Source of the DNA: Ruegeria sp. TM1040
GTDB taxonomy: Bacteria; Pseudomonadota; Alphaproteobacteria; Rhodobacterales; Rhodobacteraceae
NCBI RefSeq assembly: GCF_000014065.1
Contig: NC_008044.1
Location: 2,813,501 to 2,877,500, forward strand
Direction of reading: 5' to 3'
DNA: 64,000 nucleotides
Positions 25,110 to 32,826 of this stretch are shown here, piece after piece; the first letter of the stretch is position 1, and every line of letters begins with the position of its first letter. The translations under genes and the position numbers were made by a program. The notes beneath the pieces are model-generated. The model did no database searches, had not been told where the DNA came from, and saw only the letters and a program-made list of their open reading frames with translations.

Positions 25110-25147
25110 AAAAGGCCCGCCAGACTATGACGGGCCTTTTGTTGTTT
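25110..25147. terminator. Bidirectional intrinsic terminator
   Basis: AAAAGGCCCG (25110-25119) pairs with CGGGCCTTTT (25131-25140) over an 11-base loop, followed by GTTGTTTT on the plus strand. It lies 22 bases after the CHAP gene stop. The A-run before the stem gives T residues on the other strand, so it may also stop the leftward PRC-barrel transcript. Confidence 0.85.
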
Positions 25148-25202
25148 TGATTGCTCCGCTGCGGGTCGGGACCTTTTGGTCCCTTGTGCGGGCTGCACGC
25201 TG

Positions 25203-26105
25203 TCAGCTCTCGTAGGCGCCAATGCCTTTCAGCTTGTCGCTGGACATTGGCACATAGACGCGCAGTGCATCCCCTCCGACTTCTTGCAGGACGGTGACTT
25301 GGGACAGCTCAAGCTTTACTGGCGTTTCGCCAATCCCGAGGAAGCCGCCCACATCGATGATCGCATGGCTGATGTCTCCGGATTCGCTCATCACAAGGTC
25401 AGAGACCTCACCAATCCAGTCATCCTTGATGCCATAGGCGGGCGTTCCGGTCAGGCGCTCGGCGCTGAGATTGGCACCCTCGATGGGTTCATAGCCTTTG
25501 TCTTGCCAATCCGAAGTGACCTCGGCTGTGATCTCTTTCACGTCGTCCATCGTGTTGCTGATCGCCTCTCCGACCCGCTCGGCCACGCCTTGAGCAGTGT
25601 TGCCCAGATCATCGGCCGTGTTCTTCAACGCCGCCGAAGTGGTTTTCACCGCTTGTTCGGCGCGATCGCTGAAATCACTCATCCCGGAGTGCTCATAAGC
25701 CGGTGCAGTTTCAAACTCCGCAACATCCGCCTGCATCACCAGAAAATAATCGGTGCTGTCTTCGGGCGTCGCGCTATCCGGCACCATTTGCAGCACGTTC
25801 ATATCCACCGCGATCTGACGTTCGCCAATCCCGAGAAAGCCGCCGATGTCGACGAGAACCGACTGGATATTGCCGTCACGGCTCAGCACGATGTCATTTA
25901 CCTCGCCGATCTTCTGCCACTCTTGCTGGAGACCCTCATACCCTTCGGCATCGACCTCGGACGGGGTGGTGTAGATCTGCTGACCGATGAATTCAGACGC
26001 CTGGATCGCCAAGGGATCCGCGCTCGCCATGAACTTTGGTGTTTCGGCAACCGCAACGGTGGAGGTGGCTGCCATCAGGGCAGTCGACATCAACAGGGTT
26101 TTCAT
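25203..26105 (-). CDS. Exported protein with two PRC-barrel domains
   Basis: A 300-residue protein with a Sec signal (MKTLLMSTALMAATSTVAVAE) and ATG at 26105, preceded by GAGGAGAG. Two PRC-barrel domains at about 40-120 and 210-290 each contain the segment VDIGGFLGIGE, showing an internal duplication. They are joined by a helical linker (about 145-195) rich in Ala, Thr and Asp that resembles LEA/apolipoprotein-like amphipathic helices. PRC barrels usually mediate protein or RNA contacts; periplasmic ones are poorly known. A GGAAC-N17-CGTT element upstream places it under the general-stress sigma factor EcfG. Function is likely envelope or desiccation stress protection, as an inference. Confidence 0.85.
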   Translation of the reverse strand: MKTLLMSTALMAATSTVAVAETPKFMASADPLAIQASEFIGQQIYTTPSEVDAEGYEGLQQEWQKIGEVNDIVLSRDGNIQSVLVDIGGFLGIGERQIAVDMNVLQMVPDSATPEDSTDYFLVMQADVAEFETAPAYEHSGMSDFSDRAEQAVKTTSAALKNTADDLGNTAQGVAERVGEAISNTMDDVKEITAEVTSDWQDKGYEPIEGANLSAERLTGTPAYGIKDDWIGEVSDLVMSESGDISHAIIDVGGFLGIGETPVKLELSQVTVLQEVGGDALRVYVPMSSDKLKGIGAYES

Positions 26106-26157
26106 TGCTACTCTCCTCTTCGTGAGTGTCATGTGGTGCGGCCGCTTGCATCCACTC

Positions 26158-26183
26158 AACGAGAGCGCTGGCGCATATGTTCC
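26158..26183 (-). promoter_or_regulatory. EcfG-type promoter of the PRC-barrel gene
   Basis: On the reverse strand GGAAC (26183-26179) is followed after 17 bases by CGTT (26161-26158), which matches the alphaproteobacterial EcfG consensus GGAAC-N16/17-CGTT. The predicted transcript would start about 45 bases before the ATG at 26105. The cognate sigma factor gene lies at 52840-53397. Confidence 0.7.
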
Positions 26184-26227
26184 GAGATTTTTTCGCGATG
26201 TGCCGCGACTGGCGCAATCAGGCGCCG

Positions 26228-27070
26228 CTAGAGCGCGGCCGGATCGCCACCAATCGCGACGGTCAATTGCTGCGCTGCTTCGATAACAGGGCGACTGAGT
26301 TCTGCGATGCTCTCGACGCTGATGCGACTGGTCGGACCAGAGACCGAGATCCCCGCGATCGCCTCTCGGTTCATGTCGAACACCGGCGCCGCGATACAGC
26401 GCATGCCGGCGTTCTTTTCCTCGTTGTCGACCGCGAACCCTTGCGCACGGATGGCCGCCAGATCGGCCTTGAGCGCCTCGGGATCGGTGATGGTGTGGTC
26501 GGTAAATATCTCCAATCGCGTCGCCGCAAGGAGCCGGTCGAGACGGCTGCCGTCCATTTCCGCCAGGAGCGCCTTGCCAATCCCGGAGGCGTGCATCTGT
26601 GACAGGGTGCCCGGCGGAAAGAACGCGCGAATGCTGGCGTGGGTCTCCACCTGGCTCAGGAACAGAACATGGCCCTCTTTCTCGACCCCGAGGTTCGCAG
26701 TCTCGCCGGTGTCCTCCATCAGGCGGCGCAGGATAGGCCGGGCCCGATCCACGAGACTGGTGCGGCGCAAGAACCGTGCCCCGATCACAAAGGCCTGCGC
26801 GCCGATGTGCCAGAGCTGCTCTTCGGCGTCGAAGTCCACCAATCCGCGCCCTTCGAGCGTGACAAGAATGCGGTAAACGGTGGCGGGTGACTGCCCCATT
26901 TCCTCGGCAATCATAGTAAGCGGCTTGCCCTGCGCCTGGCTCAGATACTCAAAGACCTCCATCGCGCGATCGAGCGATTTGATGGTGTTCTGCGCGGTTT
27001 TATCGTGCCAGTCGCGCGGACGGCCCCGTGCCCGTCTGGTGGCTCTTGAGGCATTTTCTTGCGAATCCAT
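26228..27070 (-). CDS. bhcR: BhcR, IclR-family regulator of the beta-hydroxyaspartate cycle
   Basis: A 280-residue regulator with an N-terminal winged helix (about 25-90: NTIKSLDRAMEVFEYL, MGQSPATVYRILVTLEGRGLV) and a C-terminal IclR effector domain (about 105-275). The ATG at 27070 has GGAGG nine bases upstream. In Paracoccus denitrificans the divergent IclR gene bhcR binds the bhc promoter and responds to glyoxylate. The same arrangement is present here: bhcR reads left and bhcABCD reads right from a shared 167-base gap that contains an inverted repeat. The assignment rests on family plus this exact context. Confidence 0.9.
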   Translation of the reverse strand: MDSQENASRATRRARGRPRDWHDKTAQNTIKSLDRAMEVFEYLSQAQGKPLTMIAEEMGQSPATVYRILVTLEGRGLVDFDAEEQLWHIGAQAFVIGARFLRRTSLVDRARPILRRLMEDTGETANLGVEKEGHVLFLSQVETHASIRAFFPPGTLSQMHASGIGKALLAEMDGSRLDRLLAATRLEIFTDHTITDPEALKADLAAIRAQGFAVDNEEKNAGMRCIAAPVFDMNREAIAGISVSGPTSRISVESIAELSRPVIEAAQQLTVAIGGDPAAL

Positions 27071-27133
27071 AAGATCCTCCCGGCACATTGCGAAATACAC
27101 ATTCACGATATGAAAAACGCAAGCACCTGACAA

Positions 27134-27175
27134 GAAACGTTTTTTGGCGTCACTCCATTTTTAAAAAACGATTTC
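27134..27175. promoter_or_regulatory. Inverted repeat in the bhcR-bhcA promoter gap
   Basis: GAAACGTTTTTT (27134-27145) and AAAAAACGATTTC (27163-27175) are inverted copies apart from one inserted base. They lie within an AT-rich block, unusual for this DNA, between bhcR and bhcA. This is a candidate BhcR operator or an UP-like promoter element; no binding data are available for this sequence. Confidence 0.45.
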
Positions 27176-27237
27176 AAAAAAATTTCCCCGGTTTCGGCTT
27201 CGGTCTAGGGTGTCTCAACGACGCAAGGAGACAGTCC

Positions 27238-28428
27238 ATGAGCTTTCAAAATCCCGTCTTTATTCCGGGGCCGACCAACATCCCCGAAAGCCTGCGCAAA
27301 GCCTGCGACATGCCGACAATCGACCATCGCTCGCCACTGTTTGGGCAGATCCTGCATCCCGCGCGCGAGGGGGTGCGCAAGGTGCTCAAGAGCGACAGCG
27401 CCGAAGTTTTTATCTTTCCATCCTCCGGCACGGGGGGCTGGGAAACTGCGCTGAGCAATACGCTCTCGCCGGGGGATACGGTGTTGGCCGCCCGCAACGG
27501 CATGTTCAGCCATCGCTGGATCGACATGTGCCAGCGTCACGGCCTCGAGGTGGAAATCATCGAGACACCCTGGGGCGAGGGCCTGCCCGCCGATCGTTAT
27601 GAAGAGATCCTGACCGCCGATACCTCGCACAAGATCAAGGCGGTTCTGGCCACCCATAACGAGACCGCCACCGGCGTGAAATCCGACATTGCCGCCCTTC
27701 GGCGCGCCCTCGATGCAGCGGCGCATCCGGCACTGTTGTTTGTGGATGGTGTGAGTTCCATCGCCTCGATGGATTTCCGTATGGATGAGTGGGGGGTCGA
27801 TGTGGCGGTGACGGGCTCGCAAAAGGGCTTCATGCTGAGCGCTGGCCTCGCCATCGTCGGCTTCAGCGCCAAAGCGATGGACGCGACCCAGAGCGCACGC
27901 CTGCCGCGCACCTTCTTTGACGTGCATGATATGGCGAAGGGCTATGCCAATAACGCCTACCCCTACACGCCTGCGGTAGGCCTGATGAACGGTCTCAATG
28001 AGTCCTGCAAGATGCTGCTGGCTGAGGGGCTGGAGGACGTCTTTGCCCGCCACCACCGCATTGCTGAAGGGGTGCGCGCCGCGGTTGGCGCCTGGGGGCT
28101 GGAGCTCTGCGCGGCAACGCCCGAGGTCTATTCCGACACCGTCAGCGCGATCCGAACACCCGAAGGGTTCAACGCCACCGATATCGTCACCCATGCCGCC
28201 GAGAAATACGGCGTCGCTTTTGGCGTCGGGCTGGGTGAGGTCGCGGGCAAAGTGTTCCGCATCGGCCACCTCGGTAGCCTGACGGATGTGATGGCGCTTT
28301 CGGGAATTGCCACCGCCGAGATGTGCATGGTCGACCTCGGCCTTGATATCCGCCTCGGCTCCGGCGTTGCAGCGGCACAGGACTATTATCGCGGCCACAC
28401 GGCGGCCGCCCAAAAGGACGCCGCGTGA
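27238..28428 (+). CDS. bhcA: BhcA, aspartate-glyoxylate aminotransferase
   Basis: A 396-residue class V (serine-glyoxylate type) aminotransferase. Lys196 in VAVTGSQKGFML should carry PLP, and the N-terminus FIPGPTNIPESLR is typical. AAGGAG lies eight bases before the ATG at 27238. In the beta-hydroxyaspartate cycle it transfers the amino group of aspartate to glyoxylate, giving glycine and oxaloacetate. The order bhcA-B-C-D with divergent bhcR is diagnostic; alone the protein could be taken for serine- or alanine-glyoxylate aminotransferase. Its stop overlaps or abuts the next gene. Confidence 0.93.
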   Translation: MSFQNPVFIPGPTNIPESLRKACDMPTIDHRSPLFGQILHPAREGVRKVLKSDSAEVFIFPSSGTGGWETALSNTLSPGDTVLAARNGMFSHRWIDMCQRHGLEVEIIETPWGEGLPADRYEEILTADTSHKIKAVLATHNETATGVKSDIAALRRALDAAAHPALLFVDGVSSIASMDFRMDEWGVDVAVTGSQKGFMLSAGLAIVGFSAKAMDATQSARLPRTFFDVHDMAKGYANNAYPYTPAVGLMNGLNESCKMLLAEGLEDVFARHHRIAEGVRAAVGAWGLELCAATPEVYSDTVSAIRTPEGFNATDIVTHAAEKYGVAFGVGLGEVAGKVFRIGHLGSLTDVMALSGIATAEMCMVDLGLDIRLGSGVAAAQDYYRGHTAAAQKDAA

Positions 28429-28442
28429 TGAAGGACACCGCA

Positions 28443-29393
28443 ATGTATATCCCAACCTACGAGGACATGCTGGCGGCGCATCAACGTATCGCGCCACACA
28501 TCCACCGCACCCCGGTGCGCCAGTCCGCCTACCTCAACGAACTGACCGGCGCGCAGCTGTTTTTCAAATGCGAAAACTTTCAGGAGCCGGGGGCCTTCAA
28601 GGTGCGTGGCGCCACCAATGCAGTCTTTGGTCTGGACGCAGCACAGGCGGCCAAGGGCGTGGCGACGCATTCCAGCGGCAACCATGCCTCCTGCCTGTCC
28701 TATGCGGCGATGCTGCGCGGCATTCCCTGCAACGTGGTGATGCCGCGCACCGCGCCGCAGGCCAAAAAAGACACCGTGCGCCGCTATGGCGGGAAGATCA
28801 CCGAATGTGAGCCCTCGACCACCTCGCGCGAGGAGACATTTGCCCGCGTACAGGCCGAAACCGGTGGCGATTTTGTGCATCCCTACAACGATCCTCGGGT
28901 GATCGCTGGCCAAGGCACCTGCGCCAAGGAGTTTGTCGAGCAGACCGACGGGCTTGATTGTGTGCTCGCGCCGATTGGCGGCGGCGGCATGATTTCGGGC
29001 ACCTGTCTGACGCTGTCGACGCTGGCACCCGAAACACGGATCATCGCCGCCGAGCCCGAGCAGGCTGATGACGCCTACCGCAGCTTCAAGGCGGGCTACA
29101 TCATTGCCGATGATGCGCCCAGGACCATCGCCGACGGGCTGCTGGTGCCGCTCAAGGATCTGACCTGGCATTTTGTGTCGAACCATGTGTCCGACATTCT
29201 GACCGCATCTGACCCTGAGATCATCGACGCGATGAAGCTCATCTGGAAGCACCTGCGCGTGGTGATGGAGCCCTCCTCTGCGGTGCCGCTCGCCACCATC
29301 CTGAAAAACCCCGAGACCTTTCGCGGCAAACGCGTTGGCATCGTTTTGACCGGTGGCAATGTCGATCTGGATCGTCTGCCCTGGACGATTTGA
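28443..29393 (+). CDS. bhcB: BhcB, beta-hydroxyaspartate dehydratase
   Basis: A 316-residue fold-type II PLP enzyme of the serine/threonine dehydratase family. Lys53 in EPGAFKVRGA binds PLP, SSGNHA binds the phosphate-side substrate carboxylate, and GGGGMISG binds the PLP phosphate. It converts (2R,3S)-beta-hydroxyaspartate to iminosuccinate. The ATG at 28443 (MYIPTYEDMLAAH) is chosen because AAGGA lies seven bases upstream; an ATG at 28428 overlapping the bhcA stop would add five residues. It could be mistaken for threonine dehydratase or serine racemase, but the operon decides. Confidence 0.92.
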   Translation: MYIPTYEDMLAAHQRIAPHIHRTPVRQSAYLNELTGAQLFFKCENFQEPGAFKVRGATNAVFGLDAAQAAKGVATHSSGNHASCLSYAAMLRGIPCNVVMPRTAPQAKKDTVRRYGGKITECEPSTTSREETFARVQAETGGDFVHPYNDPRVIAGQGTCAKEFVEQTDGLDCVLAPIGGGGMISGTCLTLSTLAPETRIIAAEPEQADDAYRSFKAGYIIADDAPRTIADGLLVPLKDLTWHFVSNHVSDILTASDPEIIDAMKLIWKHLRVVMEPSSAVPLATILKNPETFRGKRVGIVLTGGNVDLDRLPWTI

Positions 29394-29458
29394 GAACGAT
29401 CTGACCTCAGCCAGACCCTGTTTGCCCTTATTTAGACTCTGATATGGGAGTAGCCCCA

Positions 29459-30622
29459 ATGAATGCACCCGCAAATTTCGACAGCCTCGAAGTGGGCTTT
29501 GACGTCCCCGCCCTGCCCGGCATGGATGAGGCCGACATCCAGACCCCCTGTCTGGTGCTCGACCTCGACGCGCTGGAGCGCAACATCAAGAAGATGGGCG
29601 ATTACGCCCGCGCGCACGGCATGCGCCACCGCGTGCATGGCAAGATGCATAAATCGGTGGATGTGGCCAAACTCCAAGAGCGTCTTGGTGGCGCAATCGG
29701 GGTCTGCTGCCAGAAGGTCTCTGAGGCCGAAGTCTTTGCACGAGGCGGCATAAAGGACGTGTTAGTGTCTAATCAGGTGCGCGATCCGGCCAAGATCGAC
29801 CGGCTGGCGCGGCTCCCGAAACTGGGCGCGCGTACCATCGTCTGTGTGGATGATCCGGCCAATGTCGCGGATCTGTCAGCAGCGGCACAGAAGCATGACA
29901 CCGAGATCGAGTGCTTTGTGGAGATCGACTGTGGCGCTGGACGCTGCGGCGTGACCACCACGGAAGACGTGGTCGAGATCGCGCAGGCCATTGATGCCGC
30001 CCCGGGGCTAAAGTTCACCGGCATCCAAGCCTACCAGGGCGCCATGCAGCACCTCGACAGCTACGAGGCGCGCAAGGAAAAGCTCGACGTTGCAATCGCT
30101 CAGGTGCGTGATGCGGTCGAGGGGCTGAAGGCTGCGGATCTTGCGCCGGAATTGGTCTCTGGAGGCGGTACAGGCTCTTACTACTTCGAGTCTAACTCAG
30201 GGGTTTATAACGAATTGCAGTGTGGCTCCTACGCGTTCATGGATGCCGACTATGGCCGAATTCTGGACCAGGACGGCAAGCGGATCGACCAGGGCGAGTG
30301 GGAGAATGCCTTCTTCATTCTGACCCAGGTCATGAGCCACGCCAAAGCTGACAAGGCGATCTGTGATGCGGGCCTCAAGGCGCAATCCGTGGACAGCGGA
30401 CTGCCGTTCATCTTTGGTCGCACGGATGTCGAATACGTCAAATGCTCGGACGAGCATGGGGTGATAGCTGACCCCGATGGCGTGCTGAAGGTGGGCGAGA
30501 AACTGAAGCTGGTCCCCGGCCATTGTGATCCCACCGCGAATGTCCACGACTGGTACGTCGGCGTCCGCAACGGCAAGGTCGAAACCCTCTGGCCAGTGTC
30601 CGCGCGCGGCAAGGCCTACTGA
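29459..30622 (+). CDS. bhcC: BhcC, beta-hydroxyaspartate aldolase
   Basis: A 387-residue member of the D-threonine aldolase/DSD1 family with an alanine-racemase-like barrel. Lys62 in RVHGKMHK is the likely PLP lysine. The C-terminal domain holds metal ligands in the segments GHCDPT (His and Asp). It condenses glycine with glyoxylate to form beta-hydroxyaspartate, the carbon-carbon bond-forming step of the cycle. The ATG at 29459 is preceded by GGGAG; an upstream ATG at 29444 would only add five residues. It follows bhcB after 65 bases. Confidence 0.93.
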   Translation: MNAPANFDSLEVGFDVPALPGMDEADIQTPCLVLDLDALERNIKKMGDYARAHGMRHRVHGKMHKSVDVAKLQERLGGAIGVCCQKVSEAEVFARGGIKDVLVSNQVRDPAKIDRLARLPKLGARTIVCVDDPANVADLSAAAQKHDTEIECFVEIDCGAGRCGVTTTEDVVEIAQAIDAAPGLKFTGIQAYQGAMQHLDSYEARKEKLDVAIAQVRDAVEGLKAADLAPELVSGGGTGSYYFESNSGVYNELQCGSYAFMDADYGRILDQDGKRIDQGEWENAFFILTQVMSHAKADKAICDAGLKAQSVDSGLPFIFGRTDVEYVKCSDEHGVIADPDGVLKVGEKLKLVPGHCDPTANVHDWYVGVRNGKVETLWPVSARGKAY

Positions 30623-30674
30623 CCCCCAACTGGCGCAGGTGCGCCTCTGCGCCCTGCGCCGGATTTTTCTTTTT

Positions 30675-30695
30675 GCAGCCCCATTGATGGGCTGC
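30675..30695 (+). other. Stem-loop between bhcC and bhcD
   Basis: GCAGCCC (30675-30681) pairs perfectly with GGGCTGC (30689-30695) over a 7-base loop in the 95-base gap between bhcC and bhcD. A T-rich stretch precedes the stem rather than following it, so it does not look like a terminator on this strand. It could protect the upstream message or adjust bhcD expression. Confidence 0.4.
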
Positions 30696-30717
30696 ACCCG
30701 AATACTGGAGACACCCC

Positions 30718-31683
30718 ATGTACATTGTTCCCGAACGGGTGATTGCCGATCTTATGACCCGCGAGGCCGCCTTTGACGCGGTGGAGAAGGTCTTTGCCGC
30801 CATGGCCGCCGAGGACGCCTATAACTTTCCCGTAGTGCGCGAGGCCATCGGCCATGAGGATGCGCTCTATGGGTTCAAGGGCGGTTTTGACCGCGCAGGG
30901 CTGACGCTTGGCCTGAAGGCGGGCGGCTATTGGCCCCACAACCTAGAGAAGCGCGGGCAGATCAACCATCAGTCCACCGTGTTCCTCTTCGACCCGGATA
31001 CCGGCAAGGCCCACGCGATGGTGGGCGGCAATCTGTTGACCGCGCTGCGCACGGCGGCGGCCTCCTCGGTGTCGATCAAGCATCTCGCCCGCGACGATGC
31101 AAAGGTGATCGGCATGATCGGGGCGGGTCATCAGGCGACGTTTCAGCTGCGCGCCGCCCTCGAGCAGCGCAACTTCGAAAAGGTGATCGGCTGGAACCTG
31201 CACCCCGAAATGCTGCCCAACATCGAAGCCGTCGCCGCAGAGGCTGGCCTGCCGTTCGAAGCGGTCGAACTGGACGGGATGCGCGCAGCGGATGTGATCA
31301 TCTCGATCACCTCCTCCTTTGAGGCAAGTCTGATGGCCGATCATGTCAGCCCCGGCACACATATCGCCTGCATGGGCACCGACACCAAAGGCAAACAAGA
31401 GGTCGACCCGGCGCTTTTGGTGCGCGCTGAGGTCTTCACCGACGAGGTGGCGCAATCCGTCGGCATCGGAGAGGCACAGCATGCGGTGGCGCAGGGGCTG
31501 ATCGAAGCGGCGGATCTGACGCAGCTCGGGGCGGTCATAAATGGTGCCCACCCTGGCCGTAGCACTGACGATCAGATCACCCTTTTTGACGGCACCGGTG
31601 TTGGGCTTCAGGATCTGGCGGTCGCCGCCCGTGTCGTGGAGCTGGCGGTCACGCAGGGCATCGCGATGGAGGTTGATTTCTAA
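30718..31683 (+). CDS. bhcD: BhcD, iminosuccinate reductase
   Basis: A 321-residue member of the ornithine cyclodeaminase/mu-crystallin family, with a Rossmann dinucleotide site at VIGMIGAGHQATFQLRA and the family motif KAGGYWPHN near residue 65. It reduces iminosuccinate to aspartate with NAD(P)H, closing the cycle so that two glyoxylate give one oxaloacetate. The ATG at 30718 is preceded by CTGGAG. It is the last gene of the bhc operon; a strong terminator lies 25 bases downstream. Confidence 0.93.
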   Translation: MYIVPERVIADLMTREAAFDAVEKVFAAMAAEDAYNFPVVREAIGHEDALYGFKGGFDRAGLTLGLKAGGYWPHNLEKRGQINHQSTVFLFDPDTGKAHAMVGGNLLTALRTAAASSVSIKHLARDDAKVIGMIGAGHQATFQLRAALEQRNFEKVIGWNLHPEMLPNIEAVAAEAGLPFEAVELDGMRAADVIISITSSFEASLMADHVSPGTHIACMGTDTKGKQEVDPALLVRAEVFTDEVAQSVGIGEAQHAVAQGLIEAADLTQLGAVINGAHPGRSTDDQITLFDGTGVGLQDLAVAARVVELAVTQGIAMEVDF

Positions 31684-31707
31684 GCCACTACTCACACATG
31701 GCTCTAA

Positions 31708-31737
31708 ACGCCCCGGCCCTGCCCCGGGGCGTTTTTT
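31708..31737 (+). terminator. Intrinsic terminator of the bhc operon
   Basis: ACGCCCCGG (31708-31716) pairs with CCGGGGCGT (31724-31732) over a 7-base loop, ending in six T residues (31732-31737). The T-run overlaps the stop codon of the convergent LysR gene. Confidence 0.9.
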
Positions 31738-32647
31738 ATCCGACCAGCGCGTCCAGCAAGGACTGTCCGCGTTCGGTGATGAAATCCACCAGCAGGCGCA
31801 CTTTTGGATCCTGCAGTTTCTTGTGCGGATAAAGGCAGCCGAAAGTTGCCGCCATCGGGCGCGCCTCCGGCAGGATCTCGACCAGCGCACCAGAGCGCAG
31901 ATGCTCTGCCACCTCAAATCGTGGTTTGTTGACGATGCCGCGATGATCCAGCGCCCAATTCAACAGAACCTCGCTGTCGTCTGCATCGTATTTGCCGCTG
32001 ACTTCGAATTTTCGAAACCCAGAGCCTGTGTTCAAGGTCCAAAAATATTCTGGCGAACGGGGGTAGCGCAGCAGCAGGCAGTTGTGTTTTCCCATCAGAT
32101 CCTGCGGCACATGAGGGATGCCATGGCGTTCCAGATAGCGCGGCGAGGCACAGAGCACCCGGTCAACGCTTGCGATCTTGCGCATCTTCAGGCTGGAGTC
32201 GCTCGGCGTACCGACAAAAAAGGCCAGGTCCAGACCTTCTGCCAGAATATCGACCCGACGATCCGACATCCGCATCTGCACGTCGATCTCGGGGTGCCGA
32301 TCGACAAAATCAGGCACTAACGGGGCGATTATGCGCCGTCCAGCTGCCAGAGGTGCGGTGATTTTCAGAGTCCCGCGTGGCCGCCCGGAGAACTGTGCCA
32401 CAACGCTCTCGGCCTCTTCGACCACGTCAAGGATGCGCAAGGCCTCGCGGTAAAACCGCTTACCCGCTTCGGTCGGCGTCAGCGATCGCGTGGTGCGATT
32501 GAAGAGCCGCACGCCAAGATGTTCCTCCAGCTCCTTGATGCGTTTGCTGGCCACTGCCGGCGTCAGGCGCACGTCGCGCCCTCCCGATGTGATACTGCCC
32601 AGCTCCACCACACGGCAGAACAGGCGCAGGCTCTCCATATAAGCCAT
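31736..32647 (-). CDS. LysR-family transcriptional regulator
   Basis: A 303-residue LysR protein with an N-terminal winged helix-turn-helix (about 5-65: LGSITSGGRDVRLTPAVASKRIKELEEHLGVRLFNRTTRSL) split by a linker from a periplasmic-binding-like effector domain (about 90-295). It is divergent from xdhABC across a 179-base gap and probably controls those genes in response to a purine, which is the usual arrangement. The start may be the ATG at 32647 or at 32638. Its stop lies in the T-run of the bhc terminator. Confidence 0.9.
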   Translation of the reverse strand: MAYMESLRLFCRVVELGSITSGGRDVRLTPAVASKRIKELEEHLGVRLFNRTTRSLTPTEAGKRFYREALRILDVVEEAESVVAQFSGRPRGTLKITAPLAAGRRIIAPLVPDFVDRHPEIDVQMRMSDRRVDILAEGLDLAFFVGTPSDSSLKMRKIASVDRVLCASPRYLERHGIPHVPQDLMGKHNCLLLRYPRSPEYFWTLNTGSGFRKFEVSGKYDADDSEVLLNWALDHRGIVNKPRFEVAEHLRSGALVEILPEARPMAATFGCLYPHKKLQDPKVRLLVDFITERGQSLLDALVG

Positions 32648-32699
32648 TTGGAATCCTCATCTTGGGGTGACCGCCCCTGTATAAGCCAGACAACCCCAT

Positions 32700-32710
32700 T
32701 TGATTATCAA
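32700..32710. promoter_or_regulatory. Short palindrome in the LysR-xdhA gap
   Basis: TTGAT-T-ATCAA is a perfect 11-base palindrome in the divergent gap, about 53 bases upstream of the LysR start and 117 before xdhA. LysR sites usually follow T-N11-A, which this only approximates. A direct repeat of TATTTC follows at about 32727 and 32745. Confidence 0.3.
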
Positions 32711-32826
32711 CAGGGTGTTGAAAGTATTTCGCAAAGCACACCGTATTTCAATGCAGTCAGACAGGTTAATCTCTGCCGCAACTCAAGAGACGCGCCCGCG
32801 TGATGCAGGCAGAACAGGGAGGTTCA

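Noticed and set aside
28443-31683. Annotating bhcB, bhcC and bhcD as threonine dehydratase, D-threonine aldolase and ornithine cyclodeaminase
   Set aside because: Each fits its broad family, but the exact gene order with bhcA and divergent bhcR marks the beta-hydroxyaspartate cycle.
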